The notes beneath the pieces were generated by a model, which was not told where the DNA came from, did not search any database, and saw nothing but the letters and a program-made list of their open reading frames with translations. The translations under genes and the position numbers were made by a program. Shown here piece by piece: positions 18,789-26,802 of a DNA stretch of 39,579 bases. Positions within the stretch are counted from its first letter, which is position 1; each line of letters begins with the position of its first letter. Origin of the DNA: Chthoniobacteraceae bacterium (GTDB lineage Bacteria; Verrucomicrobiota; Verrucomicrobiia; Chthoniobacterales; Chthoniobacteraceae); NCBI GenBank assembly GCA_947476255.1, contig CANJPY010000045.1, positions 1 through 39,579 on the forward strand, read 5' to 3'.

Positions 18789-18800
18789 CCAAACATTAGC
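18789..18800 (-). promoter_or_regulatory. Second copy of the shared 12-bp motif, upstream of the autotransporter
   Basis: Identical to 14620-14631 and in the same orientation; about 100 bp before the autotransporter ATG. It sits beside small palindromes at 18807-18827. Confidence 0.25.
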
Positions 18801-19305
18801 CATAAAGATGAATCATCTAGCAACTAGAATTTGATGAAATCTTCACAATGCGCCGCCGCCCGCGCCAAAACACATCCGGCTGGCCTCCCAAAAATCACAT
18901 AGCCAGTTGTTTTCATCAAATAAAACGGATCATCTTAAAATCCGTCTCCCTTTTATTGCTATTTAGGCATCTAATTTTTCAAAGCCAACGTCAATGCCTT
19001 CAGCACAATTCGTGGTGTGTTTCCTTCATGTCAAAACGGCTTGAAATGCCGTCCAGCAGCCCGCCGGCCGCCTGCAATCCTGTTTTCAAACAAATGCCAC
19101 AAGACTCAATCCCACGCTATCCCCTGTCCCAAACGCCGCAGCTTGGAGCTGGCTTCCGATGAACTCCGCTTGCTTTCTCTCGGCCCCTCGCAGGTTAAGA
19201 TTCCAACTCCGCCTCTGGCGCCGCCCAGTGGAGCGCGTGGGATGAAAACGGCGGGGCAGACAAAACTCTGAAATGAATGTAAAACTTGAAACCCAAGTGT
19301 TCTTC

Positions 19306-19333
19306 TTGAGCTGTTCATTGCCTCGTTTATCTT
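19306..19333 (+). promoter_or_regulatory. Candidate promoter of the coiled-coil gene
   Basis: TTGAGC (19306-19311) and TATCTT (19328-19333) are separated by 16 bp. The predicted transcript would begin only a few bases before the ATG at 19343, implying a nearly leaderless mRNA; no Shine-Dalgarno sequence is visible there. Confidence 0.35.
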
Positions 19334-19342
19334 ATTCAAGCG

Positions 19343-22300
19343 ATGGATTTCTCCTTTAAGTGCCCTTATTGCACCCAACCCTTTGAAGCTGAAAGGGATT
19401 TGTGCGGTTCTACGTGCAATTGCCCGAGTTGCGGGCAGCTCTTCATCGTGCCGGACTACGATCCGTCCATTCCTCCGTTAGAAGTCCCCCAGGGCACACC
19501 CCATTCAGGAGGTGTATCCGCTGCGGATTATGAGGCGGCATCCCATGAAATCGCCCGCTTGGCCGCGGAGCTTCAAGCGACCAAGGAAACAAGTGCATGG
19601 CTTGAGGCAGACCTCCATGCCCAGAAGGAAGCCTTAGCCACGCGAACCGCCGAACTGGAGGGGGCACGCCAAGAAGCCATGGCCCTCGCCGCAAAAGCCG
19701 AATCCGCCGCAAAAGGCCCCGGTCAGGAACTCGTCAAACTGCGCGCAGACTTCGACAAACTCTCCGCAGAAAAAGCCGCCGCTGACAAAAAAGCCGCCGA
19801 GGAACTCGCCCGCGAACAAGCCAGGAGCGCCAAACTAGAGGCGGAACGTGAAGAAGCCAAAGCCAGCATCGCAAAGGCCGAGACCGCCGCCAAAGGCCCT
19901 GCGCAGGAACTCGCCAAACTGCGCGCCGATTTCGAAAACCTCTCCGCCGACAAAGCCGACGCTGACAAAAAAGCCGCCGAGGAACTGACCCGCGAACAAG
20001 CCAGGAGCGCCAAACTGGAGGCGGAACGCGAAGAAGCCAAAGCCAGCGTCGCAAAGGCCGAGACCGCCGCCAAAGGCCCTGCGCAGGAACTCGCCAAACT
20101 GCGCGCAGACTTCGACAAACTCGCCGCTGAAAAAGCCGCCGCCGACAAGAAAGCGGCAGAGGAACTGACCCGCGAAAAGGACCGGATCACAGAACTAGAG
20201 GCGGAACGTGAAGAAGCCAAAGCCAGCATCGCAAAGGCCGAGACCGCCGCCAAAGGCCCTGCGCAGGAACTCGCCAAACTGCGCGCCGATTTCGAAAACC
20301 TCTCCGCCGACAAAGCCGCCGCTGACAAAAAGGCCGCCGAGGAACTTGCCCGCGAACAAGCCAGGAGCGCCAAACTGGAGGCGGAACGCGAAGAGGCCAA
20401 GGCCAGCGTCCTCAAGGCCGAGTCCGCCGCAAAAGGTCCCGCCGAAGAACTCGCCAAACTGCGCGCCGACTTCGACAAACTCTCCGCAGAAAAAGCCGCC
20501 GCTGACAAAAAAGCCGCCGAAGAACTCGCCCGCGAACAAGCCAGGAGCGGCAAACTGGAAGCGGAACGCGAAGAGGCCAAGGCCAGCGTCCTCAAGGCCG
20601 AGACCGCCGCCAAAGGCCCCGCTCAGGAATTCGCCAAGCTGCGCGCAGACTTCGACAAACTCTCCGCCGACAAAGCCGCCGCTGACAAAAAAGCCGCCGA
20701 GGAACTGACCCGCGAACAAGCCAGGAGCGCCAAACTGGAAGCGGAACGCGAAGAGGCCAAAGCCAGCGTCCTCAAGGCCGAGACCGCCGCCAAAGGACCC
20801 GCTCAGGAACTCGCCAAGCTGCGCGCCGAGTTCGAAAAACTCTCCGCCGACAAAGCCGCTGCTGACAAAAAAGCTGCCGAGGAACTCACCCGCGAACAAG
20901 CCAGGAGCGCCAGACTGGAGGCGGAACGCGAAGAAACCAAGGGGCGGGCCTTGCGGGCCGAGACCGCCGCCAAAGGACCGGCAGAGGATCTCACCAAACT
21001 GCGGGACGAGTTTGAAAAGCTCTACAAAGAAAAAACCGCTCTTGAAACCAAAACGGCCAAGGATTTAGCGAAAGAGAAAGCCCGCGTCGGCGAATTGGAG
21101 AAGGAAGCCCAGACGGCCACCGCCCAAGCACAGCAGGCCGAAGCCGGCAACAAATCGGTCGCCAAGGAACTAGAGCGCCTCAAAAAAGAACTGGCCGAAA
21201 AAGAACGCACTTCCAAAGAATCCCTGCGCCAGGCGGAAGAACGTTCCAACGAGCTTGGAAAACTGCGGGCAGTCGCAGAAACCAAAAACGCGGAACTCGA
21301 AAAAGAGCGGCTTTCGTTGCGAGCAAAGGTGGCGGAATTATCCAAAACCGGAGTCGCCCAAATTGGACTCAAAAAGGGCGAAGCCGATCAGGCGCTGGAA
21401 CGCCTGTTGGAGTTAAAGGAAAATGAAATCAAGAAGCTTTCGGAACAGTTGGCGCTGGCCTCGCCCAATGGCGACGGAACAGCCTCTCCGCAGACCCTTC
21501 GCAGTTGGGTTTTGCTGGCACTCCAGCGCAAGGAACCTCTTCTTTTTATCGCACTTGTCGCCGGTTTATTGGGAGGAATAGGGGTCTCGCGTTTGATGGC
21601 TCCACCGCGCCCGTCCGAACACGCGGCAGCTCAGAACCCAGTGGCTTCGGCACCCGTCCCAAAAGACGCCTCCTCCACACCCGGCATCATGCAAAAAAAT
21701 GACCCGGCCTCCCCTCTCCCTGCCTCCACGGTGGTAGAACCCGCCGCCGTAAACCCTGGGACGCTTTCCTCGGGCTCCCTCGCTGCAACCGCTCCCGCAT
21801 CCCCACCCCCTTCTGCCCCCGCGCAGCCTCCCTCCGCATCGGCGCCGTCCCCCGCTTCTCCTGCATCCCCTGGCACCGCGCCCGCCGCACCCGCACGTTT
21901 CCCCGACAGCTTTTTGGGAATCAAGTTTGGCACAGTCCTCAAGGAGATCCCAAACATTGACCAGTGGCAGGAAACAGCAGGCAAGGTGCACCGGAAAGCA
22001 GAGCTTCTCGGCGCACAAGTCGAGGCCGTGCTTTCCCCCGACGACGAAGGTCGCCTCATCATGGGCTCCTACGTCCGCTTGATCGGGACAGACCCTGCGG
22101 CCGTCTCCCCGTTTTTGGAGTGGGCCGTGAATGCGCAGGATGCGGTCAGCGAGTTGTACGGCAATCCCAGCGCAATTCATCAAGTCGAGGGCGCGTCTGC
22201 CGCAGCGGATGTCGTGCGCAAAATCAGCGCCGGAGAAGACTATTACGAGGCCCTTTGGGAAAGGGAGGGAGAGGACACCATGCTCGGCTTGAGTATCCGT

Positions 22301-22444
22301 CTTTTCAACAATCGAAGCGTCGTGTTCCGCTTGGAATACACCAGCCGAAACCTTGCAGCGGCGTTTGCCCGGCGCAAAAAGGCAAACCAGGAGGCAACTC
22401 CCGAAACGCAGCCTGAAAAGCCCGCTCAAGAACCGACAAAATAG
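19343..22444 (+). CDS. Zinc-ribbon, tandem-repeat coiled-coil, single-pass membrane protein
   Basis: A 1033-aa protein of unknown function. Order of parts: residues 1-40, a zinc ribbon (Cys7, Cys10, Cys27, Cys30 in KCPYC and CNCPSCGQLF) of a type common in Verrucomicrobiota and Planctomycetota; about 55-120, a coiled-coil lead-in; 122-541, seven near-identical 60-aa helical repeats (Ala/Lys/Glu-rich, each with AAKGP and KLEAEREEAK), then a degenerate eighth and further coiled coil to about 700; a membrane segment near 733-756 (LLFIALVAGLLGGIGV); a Pro/Ala/Ser-rich linker; and a globular C-terminal domain from about 853 (FPDSFLGIKFG). No signal peptide, so the zinc ribbon and long rod are probably cytosolic and the C-terminal domain periplasmic. 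This could be a scaffold spanning the inner membrane; TolA-like proteins have a superficially similar helix but opposite layout. Confidence 0.88.
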   Translation: MDFSFKCPYCTQPFEAERDLCGSTCNCPSCGQLFIVPDYDPSIPPLEVPQGTPHSGGVSAADYEAASHEIARLAAELQATKETSAWLEADLHAQKEALATRTAELEGARQEAMALAAKAESAAKGPGQELVKLRADFDKLSAEKAAADKKAAEELAREQARSAKLEAEREEAKASIAKAETAAKGPAQELAKLRADFENLSADKADADKKAAEELTREQARSAKLEAEREEAKASVAKAETAAKGPAQELAKLRADFDKLAAEKAAADKKAAEELTREKDRITELEAEREEAKASIAKAETAAKGPAQELAKLRADFENLSADKAAADKKAAEELAREQARSAKLEAEREEAKASVLKAESAAKGPAEELAKLRADFDKLSAEKAAADKKAAEELAREQARSGKLEAEREEAKASVLKAETAAKGPAQEFAKLRADFDKLSADKAAADKKAAEELTREQARSAKLEAEREEAKASVLKAETAAKGPAQELAKLRAEFEKLSADKAAADKKAAEELTREQARSARLEAEREETKGRALRAETAAKGPAEDLTKLRDEFEKLYKEKTALETKTAKDLAKEKARVGELEKEAQTATAQAQQAEAGNKSVAKELERLKKELAEKERTSKESLRQAEERSNELGKLRAVAETKNAELEKERLSLRAKVAELSKTGVAQIGLKKGEADQALERLLELKENEIKKLSEQLALASPNGDGTASPQTLRSWVLLALQRKEPLLFIALVAGLLGGIGVSRLMAPPRPSEHAAAQNPVASAPVPKDASSTPGIMQKNDPASPLPASTVVEPAAVNPGTLSSGSLAATAPASPPPSAPAQPPSASAPSPASPASPGTAPAAPARFPDSFLGIKFGTVLKEIPNIDQWQETAGKVHRKAELLGAQVEAVLSPDDEGRLIMGSYVRLIGTDPAAVSPFLEWAVNAQDAVSELYGNPSAIHQVEGASAAADVVRKISAGEDYYEALWEREGEDTMLGLSIRLFNNRSVVFRLEYTSRNLAAAFARRKKANQEATPETQPEKPAQEPTK
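19706..21145 (+). repeat. 180-bp in-frame tandem repeat, 7 strong copies plus 1 degenerate
   Basis: Copies begin at 19706, 19886, 20066, 20246, 20426, 20606 and 20786, each exactly 180 bp (60 codons) and nearly identical at DNA level; a diverged eighth starts at 20966. No length variation between copies. The seventh copy's end (ETKGRALRAET) already drifts toward the eighth. The pattern implies recent duplication or gene conversion. Confidence 0.95.
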
Positions 22445-22459
22445 ACTGCCGCCGAGAAA

Positions 22460-22501
22460 CTGCCGCCCACACATGGCGCCCACACATGGCGCCCGCGGCA
22501 G
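22460..22501. terminator. Hairpin between convergent coiled-coil and sulfatase genes
   Basis: CTGCCGC (22460-22466) can pair with GCGGCAG (22495-22501). The loop holds a 13-bp tandem duplication (CCCACACATGGCG at 22466-22478 and 22479-22491). No T tract, so a two-way terminator role is tentative. Confidence 0.4.
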
Positions 22502-22511
22502 CGCCCCGGCC

Positions 22512-24374
22512 TCATGGCACCCGGATCAGCGATACCCGGCGCAAGTCCATCACCGCGCCCTTTTTTTCCACCGGCTTCACAGACACACTTGCCTTGCCCG
22601 CGGCCAATTCCAACACCCCCACGCGCCTCGGCACAAACCGCTGGTAGTGCCCCGTATCAATCACAGTGAACCGCAGGCTCGCCTCCCCAACGGCAACCTC
22701 CACCTGCGAGCCCCCCTTCACACAGCCCTGCAAAATCTCCACCGCGTATTTGCCCGCCTCCGGAATTTCACAATCCCATTCCGCCCAGTCCCGTTCATCA
22801 ACCCAAAAACCAAGCGTGTCTTTCTGGGGCGGATTCTCGTACCGCAGCTTCTCCCCGTGCACCTGCGCGTCCCGGGCTTCCAAATGGACCAGTCCCGCCA
22901 ACACCGGCTCCGCCTGGAACTCGGGAGCCGCCGTCCCCCGTCCGGCAACGCCACTCATCCCCTTGCGCCAGAGTTCCATGGAAATAGCCATCTCGGCCGC
23001 CGTCCCGCGCAACTCGACCCGCGAGGGATCAAAGGTTTCATAACATGCCGTCCATAACTTCGGCTGGAACGCTGGATTGGCCTTGGGCATCGAAGCCTTC
23101 ACACTCCGGCGCCAGGCCTCCAGTTTGCCGCGCAACGCCGCCACCCGCCCCGCCTCACGCGGCGCAAGATCGTTTTGCTCCGACGGATCCGCCTTCAAAT
23201 CGAAAAGCTCCAGGCGCCCGTCCTCGTAGTGCTCAATAAGTTTCCAATCCCCCTCGCGCACCGCTCCAGAGGGCCGTCCGCCCTGGTTGGTGTAATTGGG
23301 CATGTGCCAGAACAACGGCCGTTCCGCCAGCGTTCCACTCCCCAAGAGCACCGGCGTCAGACTCGTGTAGTCGCAGGGCTTGCACGCCTCCGCGCCCGCG
23401 AGCTCCGTAATCGTTGGCGCCAAATCCGCCAACACCACGGGCGTTGCAACCACCCCCGGAGCCACCTTCCCGGGCCACCGCACCAGCAACGGATCACGGA
23501 TTCCCCCCTCGTACAAAAAACCCTTTCCTGCCCGGAACGGCGTGTTGTGGGTGGCAGGCGTGTTCTGTCCCTCCAGCACGTGCAAGCCTCCGTTGTCGGA
23601 ACAAAAAACCACCATCGTTTTCTCCCTCAACCCCAGTGCATCAAGTTTGTCCAGCACCCTTCCCACAGCGGCGTCCAGGGTTTCAATCATCGCGGCGTAC
23701 ACCGGATTGAAGGAACCCGCCTTCGCCGCGACGCGCTCCGGCTGAGCCGCCAAAGGTATGTGGGGATTGTCAAAAGCGAGGTACAGAAAAAAGGGCCGCG
23801 CAACGTTATCCTGCAAAAATGCCTCCGCCCTGGCAGCCTGTCCAAACTCCCCCTTGCCCCCCTCCTCGGCGCTCGGAGTGGTATTGGCCCTGCCGGCAAA
23901 CACCACCTCAAACCCCCGGGACTCCGGCGTCAGCGGCGCCCTGTCCCCGAGGTGCCACTTCCCAATACACGCCGTCGCGTACCCCGCTTTTTGCAGTTTT
24001 TCGCCGAGCGTGGGCGCATCCGTGGGCAAGCCCGAAGGCAGGGGCGGCTGTAAAAGGCGGTGCCCCGGCCAGTCCGGACGGCCCGGAAGAAAAGTGGTGA
24101 TTTGCAACCGGGCCGGACACTGGCCGCTCATAAGCGCCGCGCGCGTTGGAGAACAGACGGGGTGCGGCGCGTAGGCATTGGTAAAACGCTTCCCCTCCGC
24201 GCCCAACCTGTCCAAATTGGGGGTGCGGTGCCCCGCGCGTCCATAGGCGCCGAGGTCGTTGATTCCGAGATCATCCGCGAGAATCAGAACAATGTTCGGG
24301 CTTTCCGCCTTGGGCACGGCCTGGGCCGTGGACACGCTGAAAACACAAAGCAAAAGGGAAAGAATCGGTTTCAT
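22512..24374 (-). CDS. Secreted sulfatase (type I, formylglycine-dependent)
   Basis: A 620-aa sulfatase with a Sec signal peptide (MKPILSLLLCVFSVSTAQA, cleavage near residue 19). The metal-binding pair is Asp34-Asp35 in LILADDLG; the active-site motif is CSPTRAALMSG with Cys74, the residue oxidised to formylglycine, followed by the second signature GYATACIGKWHLG. Also visible are FCSDNGG and RNP-like substrate-site segments. It hydrolyses sulfate esters, probably of polysaccharides or a small aryl ester, in the periplasm or outside. The C-terminal part (from about residue 440) is longer than in the core enzyme and looks like an added beta-rich domain. The maturase (FGE or anSME) is not in this window: the SUMF1 domain further right lacks catalytic Cys. 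It is convergent to the coiled-coil gene and has a likely own promoter. Confidence 0.94.
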   Translation of the reverse strand: MKPILSLLLCVFSVSTAQAVPKAESPNIVLILADDLGINDLGAYGRAGHRTPNLDRLGAEGKRFTNAYAPHPVCSPTRAALMSGQCPARLQITTFLPGRPDWPGHRLLQPPLPSGLPTDAPTLGEKLQKAGYATACIGKWHLGDRAPLTPESRGFEVVFAGRANTTPSAEEGGKGEFGQAARAEAFLQDNVARPFFLYLAFDNPHIPLAAQPERVAAKAGSFNPVYAAMIETLDAAVGRVLDKLDALGLREKTMVVFCSDNGGLHVLEGQNTPATHNTPFRAGKGFLYEGGIRDPLLVRWPGKVAPGVVATPVVLADLAPTITELAGAEACKPCDYTSLTPVLLGSGTLAERPLFWHMPNYTNQGGRPSGAVREGDWKLIEHYEDGRLELFDLKADPSEQNDLAPREAGRVAALRGKLEAWRRSVKASMPKANPAFQPKLWTACYETFDPSRVELRGTAAEMAISMELWRKGMSGVAGRGTAAPEFQAEPVLAGLVHLEARDAQVHGEKLRYENPPQKDTLGFWVDERDWAEWDCEIPEAGKYAVEILQGCVKGGSQVEVAVGEASLRFTVIDTGHYQRFVPRRVGVLELAAGKASVSVKPVEKKGAVMDLRRVSLIRVP

Positions 24375-24414
24375 AGAGGGGCAAGGGCAGAAGAAGTTCG
24401 GGGAGAGAAACTGA

Positions 24415-24423
24415 CCTATACCA
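24415..24423 (-). promoter_or_regulatory. Extended -10 element of the sulfatase gene
   Basis: On the minus strand TGGTATAGG gives an extended -10 (TGn plus TATAGG), about 40 bp before the ATG. A matching -35 is not clear. Confidence 0.4.
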
Positions 24424-24473
24424 CCTCTTTTAGGGTTTTGGATCCTTAAAAGACCTCAGCCCCAAGGATCACA

Positions 24474-24534
24474 GAGCTGGGGCTCCACAAAGACGCTCCG
24501 AGTGTTTGGAGCGTCAAAGCGGAGCTGGGGCTCC
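24474..24534. repeat. Cluster of small palindromes (REP-like)
   Basis: Two copies of the palindrome GAGC-TGGG-GCTC (24474-24486 and 24521-24534) flank a perfect 8-bp hairpin, GACGCTCC (24492-24499) with GGAGCGTC (24508-24515). The arrangement resembles repetitive extragenic palindromes; other genomic copies cannot be checked here. Confidence 0.5.
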
Positions 24535-24803
24535 GCGGTCCCAGGGATAAGCCCCCTTTTCTCCACCCTTTGGACAGCCGCTGAAACGGGCAAAGCACGG
24601 TCTGCAAGGGCACAGACGACCCTTGATCTTGCGCGCAAGCATTCCAGAGCTTGAGCAGAACGCATTCGGCGCAGCCCTTAAAAAAGGAACAACCTGCAGA
24701 TGGCTTGCAGGGCGCTGCAGCGGGCATACGAAACAGCACCATGCCGGTTTAAAATCCACCGCAATCTACTCTGAATACAATCCTCATGTCCGATAGCATT
24801 CTA

Positions 24804-24832
24804 TTGACTTAAATATATTTATCTTTTTAAAT
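24804..24832 (+). promoter_or_regulatory. Candidate promoter for the NHL-Ig-flagellin run
   Basis: TTGACT (24804-24809), a 17-bp AT-rich spacer and TTAAAT (24827-24832). This is the most AT-rich stretch in the window. The resulting leader would be over 200 nt and would include the inverted repeat at 24907-24936. Confidence 0.45.
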
Positions 24833-24906
24833 ACCCTGTGTTTTGGAATGTTTTTTGTCCTCAAAAAGCATGCTCCTCACCGAATTCCTTCGAGCGTTAT
24901 AAGTTT

Positions 24907-24936
24907 CCCGAATCTTGACAAAGCTTGTGATTCGGG
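24907..24936. promoter_or_regulatory. Inverted repeat upstream of the NHL gene
   Basis: CCCGAATC (24907-24914) and GATTCGGG (24929-24936) form a perfect 8-bp inverted repeat with 14 bp between arms. The centre begins with a consensus -35 hexamer TTGACA (24915-24920); TATTAG at 24940-24945 could be a poorly spaced -10. It is either an operator over a second promoter or a leader hairpin. Confidence 0.45.
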
Positions 24937-25052
24937 AAGTATTAGCTACCACGAGTTCTTCATGGTTCCCCTGCAATCAACACGAGTCATCCTCGCCCCT
25001 TGCGTTTTTTGAATCGCAGTCTCACCCTGCTTTACGTCGACCTCCCGCTCTT

Positions 25053-26762
25053 ATGAATGGCTCTCGTCCTCCCCGTCCCATTTTTGGCTATTTCCTATGG
25101 CTGCCCCTGTGGCTGTTTCTGTGCACGGGCTTTGCCTTTGCTCAGTTGGGCGGACAGGACAACTGGGGGTGGACCGGCAAATCCCTTGCGGTTCCAGACG
25201 CAAACGTGTTCCGCAAATGCATCGCAATCTCAGACACGGCGATTTATGTCGGCACGCTGAACGCCAGTTCGAAATGCACGGCCATTGAGCAATACACGCT
25301 CGCGGGCGCGTACACCAAAACGTGGACGACCGCATTCACGGACGTTGGCGGCCTGGCCGTGGACAACGTTGGAGGAGTGTACGTGTTTGATCAGGGGGCC
25401 TCGTTTGTGAAAACCTTCTCCAGTCAAGGTGTCGCGTCTGGCAGTTGGGGAGGCGTTGGTACCACGGATGGAAAATTTAACTCAGCCGCCTCCGGAACAA
25501 TGGTGCATGCCATCGCCGTGGATGAACTTAAAAACGTCTATATCTCGGACTGGGGTAACAGCAAAGTCCAAGTGTTCACCGGCGCGGGGGTTTTCAAGTT
25601 CAAGTTTGGCGCCCAAGGCGATCTGCCCGGACAGTTTCAGAGCGGTCCGGCAGCCGTAGCCTACTCTCCAGACGGCTTTGTGCTGACTTACGATACACCT
25701 TGGGGTTGGTATCACATCTCTCAATTTTCTGCTCAAGGAGCGTTCGTTAGGAGAACGCAGCAAGATCCAGGTGGAGGTGGAAACGAGTCGTATTGGCGAG
25801 TCACCTGGTATGGAGCGGGTAGTGATAAAGTATTCGGGACTAGTCGTGATGGAATTTTGATTGCTGGCAAAGCCCTAGGAAACCCGAGCTACGCTTATCA
25901 ATGCAATAACCTTCAATCAATTACGGATTTTGCATACCCAACGGATGCAGCTATAAATGGCTTGGCCTTCGACCCCTCCGGCAACGTCTGGGCCGTCCGG
26001 GGCACCGCCGTAGACTGCATGGAGCGCCGCATGCGGTTTGATGTGTACAAGCCGTCCAAACCCCTGCCGCAACCGCTGGTACTCAAAGTCTCACAACAGC
26101 TCGGATCCGCCGTTGTGGATATTGACTATCAGGTGAACGCCCCCGGCACCGCGACGGTGGAAACCGCGATCGCTGCGTTTGTCGGAGGCGCGCGCACCTG
26201 GGATAAGCTGGTCATCCCTAAAACATTTTCGGGCGCCACAACGGGTGTGATAGGCACGGGCGTCCCGACCGGCACCAAGGTGCGCGTGAGCTGGGACGCC
26301 GCTCCAGATATGCCCGGGCAAAACTTCGCCAGCATGGCCTTCGAAGTACTCGCAAAAGACGACCGCAACCTCGTCGGAGTTCACTACGCGGTCATCCCCG
26401 CCGATGCCACGAATCCAGCGCCGCTCAAAATCAGCAACAAACCCATCGCGGACAATGATCTGTGGGACATGTTTTTATGGCTCCTGCTCAGAGGAGATTC
26501 ACGCCTCTCCATTTCCACGACTAAAATCATGCTCACCACGGCAGGCCAAACCTACATCAGTGGCGCGCCTTCCCTATTAAGCGGAACCTCGGTAACGAAC
26601 ACGGTGTACAACGGCTCTGTCTTTACCACTCAGGGAAGACAATTCGCCTACAAATATCTCAACTGCCGACCGGTGACCGCCGCGGAAAAAACACGCGCGA
26701 GCGCCGGCAACTTCGGCTTGGGTTCAATTAGCGACAATTCCGTCATCAGTCTGGATCCCTGA
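25053..26762 (+). CDS. Secreted NHL-repeat beta-propeller protein
   Basis: A 569-aa secreted protein. The ATG at 25053 is chosen because it directly precedes a signal peptide (GYFLWLPLWLFLCTGFAFAQ, cleavage near residue 31). Residues about 45-330 are NHL-like blades: IEQYTLAGAYTKTW, GGLAVDNVGGVYVFD, HAIAVDELKNVYISDWGNS, QVFTGAGVFKFKFGAQGDLP and GLAFDPSGNVWAV. Residues about 343-445 are a beta-sandwich segment (VVDIDYQVNAPGTATVET, then VRVSWDAAPDMPGQNFASM) also found before the SUMF1 domain of the next gene. The last 120 aa are unique. NHL propellers usually bind proteins or RNA, or act as lyases; no catalytic residues are evident. It is followed 40 bp later by the giant Ig protein, so probably co-transcribed. 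Function unknown; a surface-complex part is the best guess. Confidence 0.88.
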   Translation: MNGSRPPRPIFGYFLWLPLWLFLCTGFAFAQLGGQDNWGWTGKSLAVPDANVFRKCIAISDTAIYVGTLNASSKCTAIEQYTLAGAYTKTWTTAFTDVGGLAVDNVGGVYVFDQGASFVKTFSSQGVASGSWGGVGTTDGKFNSAASGTMVHAIAVDELKNVYISDWGNSKVQVFTGAGVFKFKFGAQGDLPGQFQSGPAAVAYSPDGFVLTYDTPWGWYHISQFSAQGAFVRRTQQDPGGGGNESYWRVTWYGAGSDKVFGTSRDGILIAGKALGNPSYAYQCNNLQSITDFAYPTDAAINGLAFDPSGNVWAVRGTAVDCMERRMRFDVYKPSKPLPQPLVLKVSQQLGSAVVDIDYQVNAPGTATVETAIAAFVGGARTWDKLVIPKTFSGATTGVIGTGVPTGTKVRVSWDAAPDMPGQNFASMAFEVLAKDDRNLVGVHYAVIPADATNPAPLKISNKPIADNDLWDMFLWLLLRGDSRLSISTTKIMLTTAGQTYISGAPSLLSGTSVTNTVYNGSVFTTQGRQFAYKYLNCRPVTAAEKTRASAGNFGLGSISDNSVISLDP

Positions 26763-26802
26763 TCCAGAGCCCTTGCCTCGCACAAGCACCAAGACTGTGG
26801 AA

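Larger units (their letters stand above)
18689..19342. other. 654-bp divergent intergenic region
   Basis: It separates the autotransporter (minus) and the zinc-ribbon/coiled-coil gene (plus). It holds the 12-mer at 18789-18800, two small adjacent palindromes (GATGAATCATC at 18807-18817; CTAG-CAA-CTAG at 18817-18827) that could be operators for the autotransporter, and a weak hairpin ACGGAT/ATCCGT (18925-18945) followed on the plus strand by CTCCCTTTTATT. A small RNA ending at that hairpin is possible but unsupported. The 104-codon open frame at 18848-19162 has no protein-like features. I see no convincing gene. Confidence 0.6.
24375..25052. other. 678-bp intergenic region with hairpins and promoter-like AT-rich DNA
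   Basis: From left to right: the sulfatase promoter (extended -10 at 24415-24423); a hairpin-rich GC stretch (24474-24534, further small stems at 24600-24617); an AT-rich promoter-like block (24804-24832); and a perfect inverted repeat (24907-24936). Open frames at 24446-24759 on the minus strand have no protein character. A TTG-initiated extension of the NHL gene from 24915 is rejected because ATG 25053 directly precedes the signal peptide. Confidence 0.6.

Noticed and set aside
18848..19162. Small open frame of 104 codons in the divergent intergenic region
   Set aside because: Low-complexity basic sequence without start signal, domain or codon bias like neighbours.
19706..21145. CRISPR-like array
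   Set aside because: Repeats are contiguous 180-bp coding units without spacers.
24446..24759. Minus-strand open frames before the sulfatase
   Set aside because: They run through the palindrome cluster and have no protein-like features.
24915..25052. N-terminal extension of the NHL protein from a TTG codon
   Set aside because: The signal peptide begins just after ATG 25053; the extension would bury it and overlaps promoter-like DNA.
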